Assembly: GCA_001604585.1 (NCBI GenBank)
Contig: LVBW01000069.1
Location: 164 to 44,112, forward strand
DNA from: Puniceicoccales bacterium Verruco_02
GTDB taxonomy: Bacteria; Verrucomicrobiota; Verrucomicrobiia; Opitutales; Oceanipulchritudinaceae
Direction: 5' to 3'
Length of the DNA: 43,949 nt
The notes under the pieces were generated by a model. It had not been told where the DNA came from, did not search any database, and was given only the letters and a program-made list of their open reading frames with translations. The translations under genes and the position numbers were made by a program. Below are positions 26,029-34,322 of this stretch, piece by piece (the first letter of the stretch is position 1; every line of letters starts with the position of its first letter).

Positions 26029-27123
26029 CTACCTGCCGAGCGCGGCGAGAACTTTGCGGGCGGCTTTGAAGAATTCCTTCGCGGCAGGGCTTTCCGGGGC
26101 GGAAAGGACCACTGGCAGGCCCTTGTCGGAGCCTTCGCGAACGCCAGTTTCAAGCGGCACCTCCGCCAGAAGCTCCGTATCGAGGGCAAGGGCCGTGGAG
26201 GCTCCGCCGCCGCTGCCGAAGATGTGGTTTTTTGAGCCGTCGGGCATCACAAGGTGACTCATGTTCTCTATGACGCCCAGGACTGGCACGTTCACCTTGG
26301 CGAACATGCGCGCCCCGCGCCGGGCCACGTTTACGGCGGCGGTCTGCGGGGTGGTGACGACCACGGCACCTGTGACGGGGATATTCTGCACAAGGGCCAG
26401 CTGGGCATCGCCAGTGCCCGGAGGCAGGTCCACCACTAGGACATCGAGCTGCCCCCAGTCCACGTCCTTTATAAACTGTCCGATGGCGTTGCTTACCATT
26501 GGCCCACGCCAGACAACGGGCGAATCCTCGTCCAATAGGAGGCCCATCGACATCAGCTTCAGCCCCTGCGCCTGCTCTGGCATGATGCGCCCGCCAACAA
26601 CCTCGGGCCGGGCCGAAGCGCCCAGCATGAGAGGCACCGAAGGGCCGTAAATATCGCAGTCGAGGACACCAACGCCTCTGTAATCGGCCCTTTCGCGCAG
26701 AATGGAGTCGATGGCGCAGGCAAGGTTGACGGACACAGTGCTCTTGCCAACCCCCCCCTTGCCGCTGGCTACAGCCAGCACGGCCTTTACCTCAGCCAGC
26801 GGTGGCTGCTCTTGCTTGTCCGCAGCAGGAGCCTCGGCCGGCGCGCGCGTGGCCTGGACGGATATGTTGACCGTGGCGCTGAACACGCCCGGGACAGATA
26901 GAAGGGCTTTTTCGCAGGCCTCGTTGAGCTTCGAGGGCACGGAGGCATCGGCCGTTGTCACGGCAATAAGCACAGTTGCGTGGTTCTTCTCCAGCTTGAG
27001 ATCGCGCACAAGGCCGAATGACACTATGTCGCGGGAAAAACCCGGATAGCGGACCTTTTTCAGTGCTTCTAGCAGTAGCTCTTCGCTCATGTCTTGGAAT
27101 TGTTCAGGAATAATATCCGCCAT
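26029..27123 (-). CDS. mrp: Mrp/ApbC-family Fe-S carrier ATPase, lacking the CxxC motif
   Basis: A 364-residue protein. Residues ~12-90 are the DUF59/MIP18-like domain, ~91-110 a Pro/Ala linker, and the rest a deviant Walker P-loop ATPase: ASGKGGVGKSTVSVN at 119-133, DCDIYGPSVPLMLG, WRGPMVSNAIGQF and DLPPGTGD. Family members carry Fe-S clusters to apo-proteins through a CxxC near the C terminus. Here that position, between ENMSH (286-290) and HIFGSGGG (300-307), holds LVMPDGSKN and has no cysteine; the only cysteines in the protein are Cys70, Cys136 and Cys156. ATPase function is expected, cluster transfer is in doubt. Starts ATG 27123 or 27090. Divergent to nfeD across 283 bases. Confidence 0.92.
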   Translation of the reverse strand: MADIIPEQFQDMSEELLLEALKKVRYPGFSRDIVSFGLVRDLKLEKNHATVLIAVTTADASVPSKLNEACEKALLSVPGVFSATVNISVQATRAPAEAPAADKQEQPPLAEVKAVLAVASGKGGVGKSTVSVNLACAIDSILRERADYRGVGVLDCDIYGPSVPLMLGASARPEVVGGRIMPEQAQGLKLMSMGLLLDEDSPVVWRGPMVSNAIGQFIKDVDWGQLDVLVVDLPPGTGDAQLALVQNIPVTGAVVVTTPQTAAVNVARRGARMFAKVNVPVLGVIENMSHLVMPDGSKNHIFGSGGGASTALALDTELLAEVPLETGVREGSDKGLPVVLSAPESPAAKEFFKAARKVLAALGR

Positions 27124-27406
27124 AGCGGGGCGTGTCCCACCTAATAAACACTCATGCAGGGATCAGGAAAGACCAAAGTCTGTCGGGGGCCTGTTTCCCG
27201 TTGCGCTTTTGGGGCCACCACTAACAACTTTGTTTTCTGCTGCGAACGGTCTTTGCGGCGGCTGGCGGCGTTTCATAAGTTCGCCGTATTTTATTCAATA
27301 CTACTCACTTATGAAGCCTCGCCATCCATCCGCAAATCCTCGTTCTCGCTACGAAACCATTTGTTAGTGCTGGCCTTGAGCATTACCGCGCATTATATTG
27401 CCTTAT

Positions 27407-28948
27407 ATGAAGAGTCGGCTGCCACTTCTGTTTGCCCTTTTCGCCCTCTGTTCCATTCCCGCCACTTGCGCCATCGGCGAAGAAGAGAACGCGCCGATCG
27501 CCAAGGCCGAAACTTCGCCCGAAGAGCCGGAAGCTGCCGCGCCAGAGAGCGCCCCTGCCGAGCCAAGGCCGGAGCGCACATGGACAGCGCCAAGGCCCAG
27601 TGCAGCGGCCGACGGCATGACGAACATAATCGTCATCCCCGTAAAGGAAGCCATCGGCAAGACGAACCTCTACATACTGCGCCGCGCCTTGAAGGAGGCC
27701 ATAGCCGACAAGGCCGAAGTGGTCATTCTCGACATGGACACCCCCGGAGGCCGGGCAGACATCATGCTCGAAATGATGGAAATGGTGGACCGCTACGAGG
27801 GCCGTACAATCGCCTACATCAACAAGGAGGCAATGTCCGCCGGGGCGCTCATAAGTGCATCTGCCGACGATATTTACTTTGCCCCCCGCAGCATCATTGG
27901 CGCGGCGGCCGTCGTCAAGGGCGATGGCTCCGATCTGGAACCCACGCTCAAGGCCAAGATAGACAGCTACATGGACGCCCGCCTGCGCGCCCTGACCGAC
28001 GACCATCCCCGCCGGGCCGACGTGCTGCGCGCGATGATGCAGACCGACTACGTGCTGGAACTGGACGGGGTGAAGATAAAGGACAAAGGCATCCTGCTTT
28101 CTCTGACGGACAAGGAGGCTATGAAGCTGTACGGAGAGCCGCCGACGCCACTTCTAGGCTCGGGCATTTACGAAAAGATAGAGGACCTTGCCAAAGCTGA
28201 ATACGGGGAGGGCAATTATTCGATAAAGGTCTTCAGGACTAGCTGGTCGGAATCTGGCTCCATGTACATGGAGAAGATCTCCCCCGTTCTCATAAGCATC
28301 GGCATACTCTGCCTTGTTGTGGGCTTCTACATCCCGGGCTTCGGCCTGCCGGAGATAACGGGTCTTTGCCTTTTTGCAATAGTGTTCCTTAGTAACTACA
28401 TGGCGGGCCTTGCCGGGCACGAGCCTCTCATATTTTTCGCGATCGGCTTCATGTGCCTGCTCTTGGAGCTGCTCCTTTTTCCCGGCGTTCTCGTGCTGGG
28501 TATCACGGGCGTGCTGCTCATGCTTGGCTCTCTTATCTGGTCCCTGGCCGACGTGTGGCCAAAGAGCGGCGGCGGGTTGGAGTTCGACCTTGGTAACATA
28601 GCCTCGGCCTTTGCACAGGTGTCGCTAGGGATGTTGCTCGCTCTCATAGGCTTTGCGATTCTCTACCGCTTCCTGCCAAGGAGCTGGGTCGCAAGCCGCC
28701 TCGTCCTTCAGGGCGCAGCCGGGGTGACAGTATCTGCCGCTGGCCTGCCTGCGGACTCTGCTCCTGCTCTGCCCCCGCCCGGCAGCATTGGCCGGGCTGT
28801 GAGCAATCTGCGCCCTGCGGGCAGTGTGGAAATAGACGGCCAGATTTACGAGGCGAGCCTGCTCATCGGCTCTGCCGAGCGAGGCGAACAGGTGCTGGTC
28901 AAAGGCTCCAAGGCTGGCATTCTGACGGTGGAAAAGCTCGCGCGCTAG
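27407..28948 (+). CDS. NfeD-family membrane protein with ClpP-like serine protease domain
   Basis: A 513-residue protein in the long NfeD class. A signal peptide or first helix (~1-22) is followed by a Pro/Ala/Glu-rich linker, then a ClpP-like protease domain: VVILDMDTPGGRADI (104-118), catalytic Ser144 in NKEAMSAGALIS, with Lys182 or Lys184 some 40 residues later as the likely dyad partner. Four to five membrane segments follow (~290-430) and a soluble OB-fold NfeD tail begins near GSIGRAVSNLRPAG. Such proteins work with SPFH/stomatin partners in membrane quality control; no stomatin gene is adjacent. ATG 27407 chosen; the -10-like TATATT (27394-27399) ends seven bases before it. lolC follows at 60 bases. 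Confidence 0.9.
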   Translation: MKSRLPLLFALFALCSIPATCAIGEEENAPIAKAETSPEEPEAAAPESAPAEPRPERTWTAPRPSAAADGMTNIIVIPVKEAIGKTNLYILRRALKEAIADKAEVVILDMDTPGGRADIMLEMMEMVDRYEGRTIAYINKEAMSAGALISASADDIYFAPRSIIGAAAVVKGDGSDLEPTLKAKIDSYMDARLRALTDDHPRRADVLRAMMQTDYVLELDGVKIKDKGILLSLTDKEAMKLYGEPPTPLLGSGIYEKIEDLAKAEYGEGNYSIKVFRTSWSESGSMYMEKISPVLISIGILCLVVGFYIPGFGLPEITGLCLFAIVFLSNYMAGLAGHEPLIFFAIGFMCLLLELLLFPGVLVLGITGVLLMLGSLIWSLADVWPKSGGGLEFDLGNIASAFAQVSLGMLLALIGFAILYRFLPRSWVASRLVLQGAAGVTVSAAGLPADSAPALPPPGSIGRAVSNLRPAGSVEIDGQIYEASLLIGSAERGEQVLVKGSKAGILTVEKLAR

Positions 28949-29008
28949 CGGGGGACGTTTTTGCGCTTCCCCTTTGAACGCATTCCCCGCACAATCCGCC
29001 TCACGATC

Positions 29009-30250
29009 ATGCCCTGGTACCTGCAACTTGCCCTGCGTCAGCTCTTTCCCAAAGGCAGGCGCTGGCCCTCGTTTTTTTTCCTGCTCTCGGTTCTGGGCGT
29101 AAGCCTTGGCGTCATGATCCTCGTTATCACGCAGAGCGTGATGGGCGGCTTCGACAAGGAGCACAACGCCAAGATGATCATGACTAGCGGACACGCCGAC
29201 GTGAACGCGGGCGGCTCTGTCATGCACAACAGCGGCGCGCTGATAGCGGCCATCTCGGCCCGCCCGGAGACTCTTGCCGCCGTGCCCTATGCTCAGGGCA
29301 TAGTGATGCTTACCCACGGCAATCACCCGGCCTTTCCCTTCATACGCGGGCTGGACTTATCCCAACCTAGACAGGTCGTGCCGGTCGGCGAACTGCTCAT
29401 CGCGGGCGACATTGCCGACATGGACGACGATGCCGTGCTCCTAAGCTCGCGCCTCTCTCAGGCTATCGGCGCTTGGGTAGGCTCCACTGTGGAGGTTTAC
29501 ACCCCCCTTATGATCGAAAAGCTCAAGGCCGACGAGGTGATGCTGCCCCGCCGTCTTCGCGTCTGCGGCATATACGAGACCGGCTGGACCCCTTTCGACA
29601 GCAACACGATGGTTTGCTCCCTGCCCCTGATGCAGGATCTGTATGAACTTGGCGATGGCATACACGGTATATCCATACTGCTAAGGGACGAGCGCGACGA
29701 AAGCGTGTGGAAATACGCCCGCAGCCTTGGAGCCGAACTTGGGCGCAGCCAGAGAGTGCAGACATGGATGGACATGAACCGGGACTTTCTCTGGGTGCTC
29801 GCACTCGAAAAGAACATGATGATGTTCCTTATGCTGTTCATAATACTGGTGGCCTCCTTTGCCATAGCCGCCGCACAGCTACTGACCGTGCTGCGCAAGA
29901 CGCGCGAAATCGGCCTTCTGGAAGCAATGGGCGCAAGGCCCCTGCATCTGGGCCTTCTATACTGTTTTCAGGGCTTTTTCATCGGCCTTGCAGGCACCTT
30001 GCTCGGCATGGCAGGGGCGGTGCTGGCCCTGCATTACAGAGACCCCGTGATAGCCACCCTAGCCGCGATTACGCAGAGTCAGGCCGCGCTGGAACAGTTC
30101 TACCAGTTCAGCCACCTGCCCGTGTATTACGACCCTGCCGACTTTATCCTGATAAGCATCGCCACATTGACCATCTCCACCCTTGCGGGCCTCATCCCGG
30201 CCATTCGAGCCGCGTACATGAAGCCTGCCGAAGCCCTCCGAAGCGAATGA
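29009..30250 (+). CDS. lolC: Lipoprotein-releasing ABC permease, LolC/E/F family
   Basis: A 413-residue inner-membrane permease with MacB/FtsX topology: one N-terminal helix (FFLLSVLGVSLGVMILVITQSVMGGF), a periplasmic domain of ~220 residues, then three C-terminal helices with the LRKTREIGLLEAMGARP motif after the second helix and IPAIRAAYMKPAEALRSE at the end. It would extract mature lipoproteins from the inner membrane for delivery by LolA. ATG 29009 is used. The stop overlaps lolD by ATGA. Only one permease gene is present, so a homodimer (LolF-like) or a partner encoded elsewhere is expected. Confidence 0.92.
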   Translation: MPWYLQLALRQLFPKGRRWPSFFFLLSVLGVSLGVMILVITQSVMGGFDKEHNAKMIMTSGHADVNAGGSVMHNSGALIAAISARPETLAAVPYAQGIVMLTHGNHPAFPFIRGLDLSQPRQVVPVGELLIAGDIADMDDDAVLLSSRLSQAIGAWVGSTVEVYTPLMIEKLKADEVMLPRRLRVCGIYETGWTPFDSNTMVCSLPLMQDLYELGDGIHGISILLRDERDESVWKYARSLGAELGRSQRVQTWMDMNRDFLWVLALEKNMMMFLMLFIILVASFAIAAAQLLTVLRKTREIGLLEAMGARPLHLGLLYCFQGFFIGLAGTLLGMAGAVLALHYRDPVIATLAAITQSQAALEQFYQFSHLPVYYDPADFILISIATLTISTLAGLIPAIRAAYMKPAEALRSE

Positions 30251-30930
30251 ACACCCAAGGAGAAATCATACTCCGGGCCGAGGCCCTTGCCAAAGGCTTC
30301 ACTATCGGCACGGCCCGCGTGGAAGTGCTCTGCGGGGCTGACATACTCGTTCGCGCTGGCAAAAGCGTAAGCATTCGCGGGGAGAGCGGCTGTGGCAAGA
30401 CCACGCTGCTGAACATACTCTCGCGCATGGAAAACCCGGACAGTGGCCTGCTCCAGTGGCAGGGCAGGGAAGTGGCGCAGATTCGTCCCGCCCGGCTCGC
30501 CCGCGAAAGGGGGCGCTTCATGGGCATGGTGTTCCAGTCATATTACCTCGTTCCGGAGCTGGATGTCATCGGCAATGTGCTCCTTGCCGCCAAGGTGGCT
30601 GGCATGAAGGCCGACAAGGCAAGAGCAAGGGAGCTTTTGGAGCGCGTGGGCCTAAAAGAGCGCCTATTTGCCAGTCCCTTGACCCTTTCCGGAGGCGAGC
30701 GCCAGCGCGTGGCCGTGGCAAGGGCGCTCATGAACCGGCCCGCCCTCATGCTGGCCGACGAACCCACGGGTAACCTCGATGAAAAGAGCGGAGCCGTAGT
30801 AATGGACATGCTGCTCGCCATTTGCGCGGAGCAGGGCGCGAGCCTGGTCCTTGTGACGCACAACCGCGCCTTCGCCGCCCGTGCCGACGAGAGCCTAGTC
30901 CTGCACGATGGCCGCCTCATCCCCGCATGA
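30247..30930 (+). CDS. lolD: Lipoprotein-releasing ABC ATPase LolD
   Basis: A 227-residue ABC ATPase that powers LolC. Walker A is GESGCGKTT (45-53), Q-loop VFQSYYLVPEL, signature LSGGERQRVAVARAL, Walker B LMLADEPTGNLD and the switch histidine in VTHN. This is the MacB/LolD subfamily. The ATG at 30247 overlaps the lolC stop, so translation is coupled. No terminator is obvious after it; the usp gene begins 117 bases later with its own ribosome site. Confidence 0.95.
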   Translation: MNTQGEIILRAEALAKGFTIGTARVEVLCGADILVRAGKSVSIRGESGCGKTTLLNILSRMENPDSGLLQWQGREVAQIRPARLARERGRFMGMVFQSYYLVPELDVIGNVLLAAKVAGMKADKARARELLERVGLKERLFASPLTLSGGERQRVAVARALMNRPALMLADEPTGNLDEKSGAVVMDMLLAICAEQGASLVLVTHNRAFAARADESLVLHDGRLIPA

Positions 30931-30974
30931 AGCAAGGCTTGCGGGTATGACAAACACAGGATTTTGACCGATAG

Positions 30975-30980
30975 TATAAT
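30975..30980 (+). promoter_or_regulatory. -10-like TATAAT before usp
   Basis: A perfect TATAAT lies 67 bases before the usp ATG. No -35 at a 16-18 base distance is convincing; a TTGACC only five bases upstream is too close. Weak candidate. Confidence 0.3.
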
Positions 30981-31047
30981 TACCCTGACATCATCCCCGC
31001 GCTAGGCGGAACATCAACCCCATCACTCCCAAGGAGGACATCTGATT

Positions 31048-31890
31048 ATGAAAAAGCTCATGGTATGCAGCGACGGCTCCGGTTACTCCAGCGTGAGTTG
31101 CGAATTTGCAGCATGGATAGCTGGCAAGTGCTCGGCATCGGTGGACATTCTTTACGTTACAGACATCCGCCAGTACGAGATGCCCATCGTGGCGGACATA
31201 TCGGGCAGCCTTGGTGCACAGCCCTACCTCAACCTCGTAAGCCAGCTTCAGCAGGTGGAAAAGCTGAAGGTGGAAGTGGTGGAGCAGACCGCGCGCAAGA
31301 CGATGGAGCAGGCAGGCTTTTCGGGTGAACTGAACTTCATACATGAGGAGGGCACCCTCGTGGACAAGGTCGAAGAGCTTCAGGACAAGAGCGACCTTAT
31401 CTTGATTGGCAAGCGTGGCATGAACTCCGAAGCGGCCAAGAAACACCTTGGTTCCAGCCTCGAAAGGGTGCTCCGCGCCAGCAAAAAGCCGGTGCTGGTC
31501 ACCAACCGCGCCTTTCGCCCGATAAACAAGGTGATGATAGCCTTCGACGGCACGCCCAGCAGCCGCCGTGCGCTCGACTTTGTGGCCAGTGCCAAGGTCT
31601 TTGAAGACTGCTGGATAAGTGTTGTAAGCGTGGCCGAAAAAGGCCGCCCATCGGCCGGCGAAATGGCCGACGAGGCCGCCGGGAAGCTGCTTGCCGCAGG
31701 GCATGGCTGCGAAAGAGTGGTGCTGGGCGGACAGGTCGCCGAGGCCATTTACGACTACTCAGAAAAGGCCAACATCGACATGATAGCGATGGGTGCCTTT
31801 GGGCAGAACCGTATCCACGAGTTCTTCCTTGGCAGCACGACGACAGAGCTATTGCGCACGCGCAACATGCCCATCCTCTGCGTGAAGTAG
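31048..31890 (+). CDS. Tandem universal stress protein
   Basis: A 280-residue protein with two USP domains (~1-150 and ~158-280). The second carries the ATP-binding pattern G-2x-G-9x-G-S/T exactly (GAFG ... LGST); the first has a near match with one extra residue (GKRG ... LGSS), so both may bind nucleotide. Cytoplasmic. USP proteins respond to starvation, redox or membrane stress; the specific trigger is unknown. AAGGAGGA at 31031-31038 is one of the best ribosome sites in the window and sets the start at 31048. Confidence 0.92.
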   Translation: MKKLMVCSDGSGYSSVSCEFAAWIAGKCSASVDILYVTDIRQYEMPIVADISGSLGAQPYLNLVSQLQQVEKLKVEVVEQTARKTMEQAGFSGELNFIHEEGTLVDKVEELQDKSDLILIGKRGMNSEAAKKHLGSSLERVLRASKKPVLVTNRAFRPINKVMIAFDGTPSSRRALDFVASAKVFEDCWISVVSVAEKGRPSAGEMADEAAGKLLAAGHGCERVVLGGQVAEAIYDYSEKANIDMIAMGAFGQNRIHEFFLGSTTTELLRTRNMPILCVK

Positions 31891-32013
31891 GTATAGGGAA
31901 GGGCTGCTCTTCTTGATGGTAGCGAATAGCCTCTCGCGGGGCTGTAGCCGGATTTGCTGCACCCACTGGCAGCTTGTCATTGATTGGCCGGATTTCCGCG
32001 CCGTGGTGGAAAA

Positions 32014-32097
32014 TGGTGCTCGGGGCGGGACTTGAACCCGCACGCCTTTCGGCACACGCCCCTCAAACGTGTGTGTCTGCCATTTCACCACCCGAGC
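32014..32097 (-). tRNA. tRNA-Leu (anticodon GAG)
   Basis: On the minus strand an 84-nt class II tRNA: acceptor GCTCGGG (32097-32091) pairs with CCCGAGC (32024-32018), D-arm TGGTGAAATGGCAGA, anticodon stem CACGT/GCGTG with loop TTGAGGG (32066-32060; anticodon GAG at 32064-32062), a long variable arm with stem GCC/GGC around GAAA, T-arm GCGGG-TTCAAGT-CCCGC, discriminator A and an encoded CCA (32016-32014). Reads CUC/CUU leucine codons. Confidence 0.95.
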
Positions 32098-32256
32098 AAT
32101 GAACTGCGGCTTTTGGGACTTTCGCCCCTAGCCGGAAAGCGGGTAACACAATCCAAGCAGGGGCATCTAATCAAGCCTATTTTTCATAGCAGCTGCGAAA
32201 AGAGCGCTGCGCAGCTGCTTCCGGGCCAGTCCAAGGCTCTGCCGTCCATTTGCGCT

Positions 32257-32284
32257 TTGCGCTTGGCGAGACCTCGTGTATGCT
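32257..32284 (+). promoter_or_regulatory. Candidate promoter of ribE
   Basis: TTGCGC (32257-32262), 16-base spacer, TATGCT (32279-32284). The -10 ends six bases before the ribE ATG at 32291, so the transcription start would fall on or near the A of the start codon. Confidence 0.4.
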
Positions 32285-32290
32285 TGGGGC

Positions 32291-32899
32291 ATGTTCACTG
32301 GACTTGTCGAGGAAACGGGAATTGTGCGAAGTGTTCAGCCCGGACAGGGGCAGAGCGTCCGTCTATCTGTGGATACGGGCATCGTTGCCGACGGCATCAG
32401 TATTGGCGACAGCGTGGCCGTCAATGGCTGCTGTCTGACGGTGGTCGCCATCGATGGCAAGCTGTTGTCCTTCGACCTGTTGGGAGAGACGGTGCGTCGC
32501 ACCTCGTTTGCGGGCCTTGGGCCGGGCGCCTTGGTCAATCTGGAGCGTAGCCTCGCTGTGGGGCAGCGCATGGGCGGGCACTTTGTGACGGGCCATATCG
32601 ACGGCGTGGGCACGGTGCGCTCCCTCGTGCGCGAGGGCGAGGATTTCGTAATCCGCGTGGCAGCCCCGGCAGAGCTATTGCCCTACCTTGTGTACAAGGG
32701 CAGCGTGTCGATAGACGGCATTTCCCTGACCGTGGCCGGGGTGGAGGGAGACTCTTTCCACGTCTGTCTTATTCCGCACACGATGGATGTGACCAACCTC
32801 AAGGAGCGCAAGAGTGGGGATCGAGTGAACCTCGAAGCGGACATGTTGGCCAAGTACGTGGAGCGCATAATCGAGGCGCGCTCGTCCCGGCAGGGCTGA
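32291..32899 (+). CDS. ribE: Riboflavin synthase alpha chain
   Basis: Converts two molecules of 6,7-dimethyl-8-ribityllumazine into riboflavin and a pyrimidine. The 202-residue product has two lumazine-binding repeats: MFTGLVEETGIV ... GDSVAVNGCCLTVV ... FDLLGETVRRTSF, and GGHFVTGHIDGVGTV ... GSVSIDGISLTVAGV ... LIPHTMDVTNL. Length is standard. No other rib gene or FMN riboswitch is seen nearby, so this gene is detached from a rib operon. There is no Shine-Dalgarno sequence before ATG 32291; see the promoter entry. Convergent with the lipoprotein gene downstream. Confidence 0.96.
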   Translation: MFTGLVEETGIVRSVQPGQGQSVRLSVDTGIVADGISIGDSVAVNGCCLTVVAIDGKLLSFDLLGETVRRTSFAGLGPGALVNLERSLAVGQRMGGHFVTGHIDGVGTVRSLVREGEDFVIRVAAPAELLPYLVYKGSVSIDGISLTVAGVEGDSFHVCLIPHTMDVTNLKERKSGDRVNLEADMLAKYVERIIEARSSRQG

Positions 32900-32943
32900 A
32901 AATAACCCCGCTGGTATGTGGCTTTCCGCAAGGGGCCTAGCGG

Positions 32944-33348
32944 CTATTTCACCACAATAAGCAGGTCGAAGCTGTCGAGGGCTTCGCCGCCTTCCGGGGG
33001 TAATAGTTCCATGCGCAGGGTGGTGTTGCCCACGGATTTGGCCTTGAAGGCATAGTAGTAGGTCGAGAACCTTGGCAGCGCGCCTGCCACCACGTTGCCC
33101 ATCTGCCTTGGTTCGCCCTGCAAGTCGAGTATGGAACGGTCCAGCTCAACAATCTGCCAGCGGGCGGACACTTTGAAGTTCACCGGCAGGCGGACGACGA
33201 ACATGTCGCCGACCTTGGAGGTGACGGTCAGGCCCTTGGCGTTGTAGTCGTACTGGCGTTCGTCCTCTAGGCTGGTGCACGCCCCGAGTAGAGCGGTGAT
33301 TGCAAGGAGTATGGACAGGCAGAGGCTGTTGCGGAGTATGCGGGGCAT
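32944..33348 (-). CDS. Small lipoprotein, possibly chagasin-like fold
   Basis: A 134-residue lipoprotein. Signal peptide 1-23 ends in LLGAC with lipidated Cys24. The mature part has the feel of a beta-sandwich: VTSKVGDMFVVRLPVNFKVSARWQIVE, then GALPRFSTYYYAFKAKSVGNTTLRMEL and SFDLLIVV at the end. Order and spacing (an early Gxxf-L, a central Trp, a late F-x-V strand) recall the inhibitor I42/chagasin group of cysteine-protease inhibitors, but the NPTTG and RPW signatures are absent, so this is speculative. It starts ten bases after prmA on the same strand and likely shares its transcript. Confidence 0.72.
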   Translation of the reverse strand: MPRILRNSLCLSILLAITALLGACTSLEDERQYDYNAKGLTVTSKVGDMFVVRLPVNFKVSARWQIVELDRSILDLQGEPRQMGNVVAGALPRFSTYYYAFKAKSVGNTTLRMELLPPEGGEALDSFDLLIVVK

Positions 33349-33358
33349 GGCTTGTTAC

Positions 33359-34294
33359 TTATTGGAGCTTGTCGCTGGGGTTACGAGGGGGAATCGTCTG
33401 CCTTGGGTCTTTGATGGGGCGGCCAAGCTGGATGTCGGCCCACTCGCCATCAATGCGGCTGCGTCTTTCGCAGGCACCCCAAGTGTTTCTGGCCAAAGGT
33501 TCGAAAATTGCGCGCACATCGTCCATCTCCCTTGCGAGTATGCCGGATAGAACCAGCCGACCGCCGGGGCGCACGGCATCCACAAGACGCTGCGCGTTTT
33601 GTATGAGCACGTTGGAAAGGATGTTCGCCAGCACAAGATCCGCCTTGCGGTCTTTCATGCCTGCCTCCATGCCTGCGCTGGCCCATTCGATACGGCGCTG
33701 CATGTTGTTTTCTGCCGCGTTGTTGCTGGCTATCTGTACGGCAGCCATGTCGATGTCGAAGCCGTACACAGGGTCGAAGCCCAGCCGCGCCGCGCTAATG
33801 GCAAGTATGCCCGAGCCGCAGCCAGCGTCGATGACGGAGCGCCCGCCCACGCTGTCTCCCCAGTCTGCGGCGGCCTCGACAAGGCGTATGGCGCAAAGGC
33901 GGGTTGTCTCGTGATTGCCTGTGCCAAAGGCCATTCCGGGGTCCAGATACACGGCCATTGCTCCCTCTGGCAGGGGGTAGTTGTCGCGCAGCCAGGTGGG
34001 CACCCAGTGCAGTCTGCCAACGCTCCAAGGCTGGAAGTGGTCCTTGTAGGCTTCCTTCCAGTCGCGGTCCTGCACTTTGCTCAGTATGGGCGTCTCGGGG
34101 AGGCTTGGGAAGTTTGCCCTTATACTGCGGTAAGATTCCAGCCCGTCCTTTTCAAAGTCAAAGTAGCCGATTAGGTCCAGCCTGCGGCGGATGCGGTCCT
34201 CCCGGATGGTCCAGGAGGGTATCTCCATCTCCATGAAGCGGTCTTCAAAGCCGGACGAGAACTCCGCCGGAATCTCAACTAGTAGCTGAAACAT
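33359..34294 (-). CDS. prmA: Ribosomal protein L11 methyltransferase
   Basis: SAM-dependent methyltransferase that trimethylates ribosomal protein L11. The 311-residue product has an N-terminal substrate-binding domain (~1-95, variable), a linker, the conserved DPGMAFGTGNHETTRLC, motif I VIDAGCGSGILAISAARLG, DIDMAAVQIASNNA and the NI-type active-site block LVLANILSNVL, then GGRLVLSGIL. ATG 34294 was chosen because the frame upstream (to 34366) reads as spacer. It lies between two lipoprotein genes on the same strand with gaps of 28 and 10 bases. Confidence 0.94.
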   Translation of the reverse strand: MFQLLVEIPAEFSSGFEDRFMEMEIPSWTIREDRIRRRLDLIGYFDFEKDGLESYRSIRANFPSLPETPILSKVQDRDWKEAYKDHFQPWSVGRLHWVPTWLRDNYPLPEGAMAVYLDPGMAFGTGNHETTRLCAIRLVEAAADWGDSVGGRSVIDAGCGSGILAISAARLGFDPVYGFDIDMAAVQIASNNAAENNMQRRIEWASAGMEAGMKDRKADLVLANILSNVLIQNAQRLVDAVRPGGRLVLSGILAREMDDVRAIFEPLARNTWGACERRSRIDGEWADIQLGRPIKDPRQTIPPRNPSDKLQ

Positions 34295-34322
34295 GGTGTT
34301 GCGTGTATTGGGCGTCTGCCTC

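Noticed and set aside
27383-28006. 207-codon open frame antisense to nfeD
   Set aside because: It lies fully within a well-supported gene in a GC-rich genome where antisense frames stay open by codon bias; its translation has no recognisable domain.
23425-29070. Similar short stretches near 23430 and 29045 coding FPKGRRW in two different genes
   Set aside because: Seven similar residues with similar codons in unrelated contexts; too short to call a repeat or duplication.
30991-31704. 237-codon frame antisense to the tandem USP gene
   Set aside because: Histidine-rich translation typical of a shadow frame; the sense gene has two clear USP domains and a strong ribosome site.
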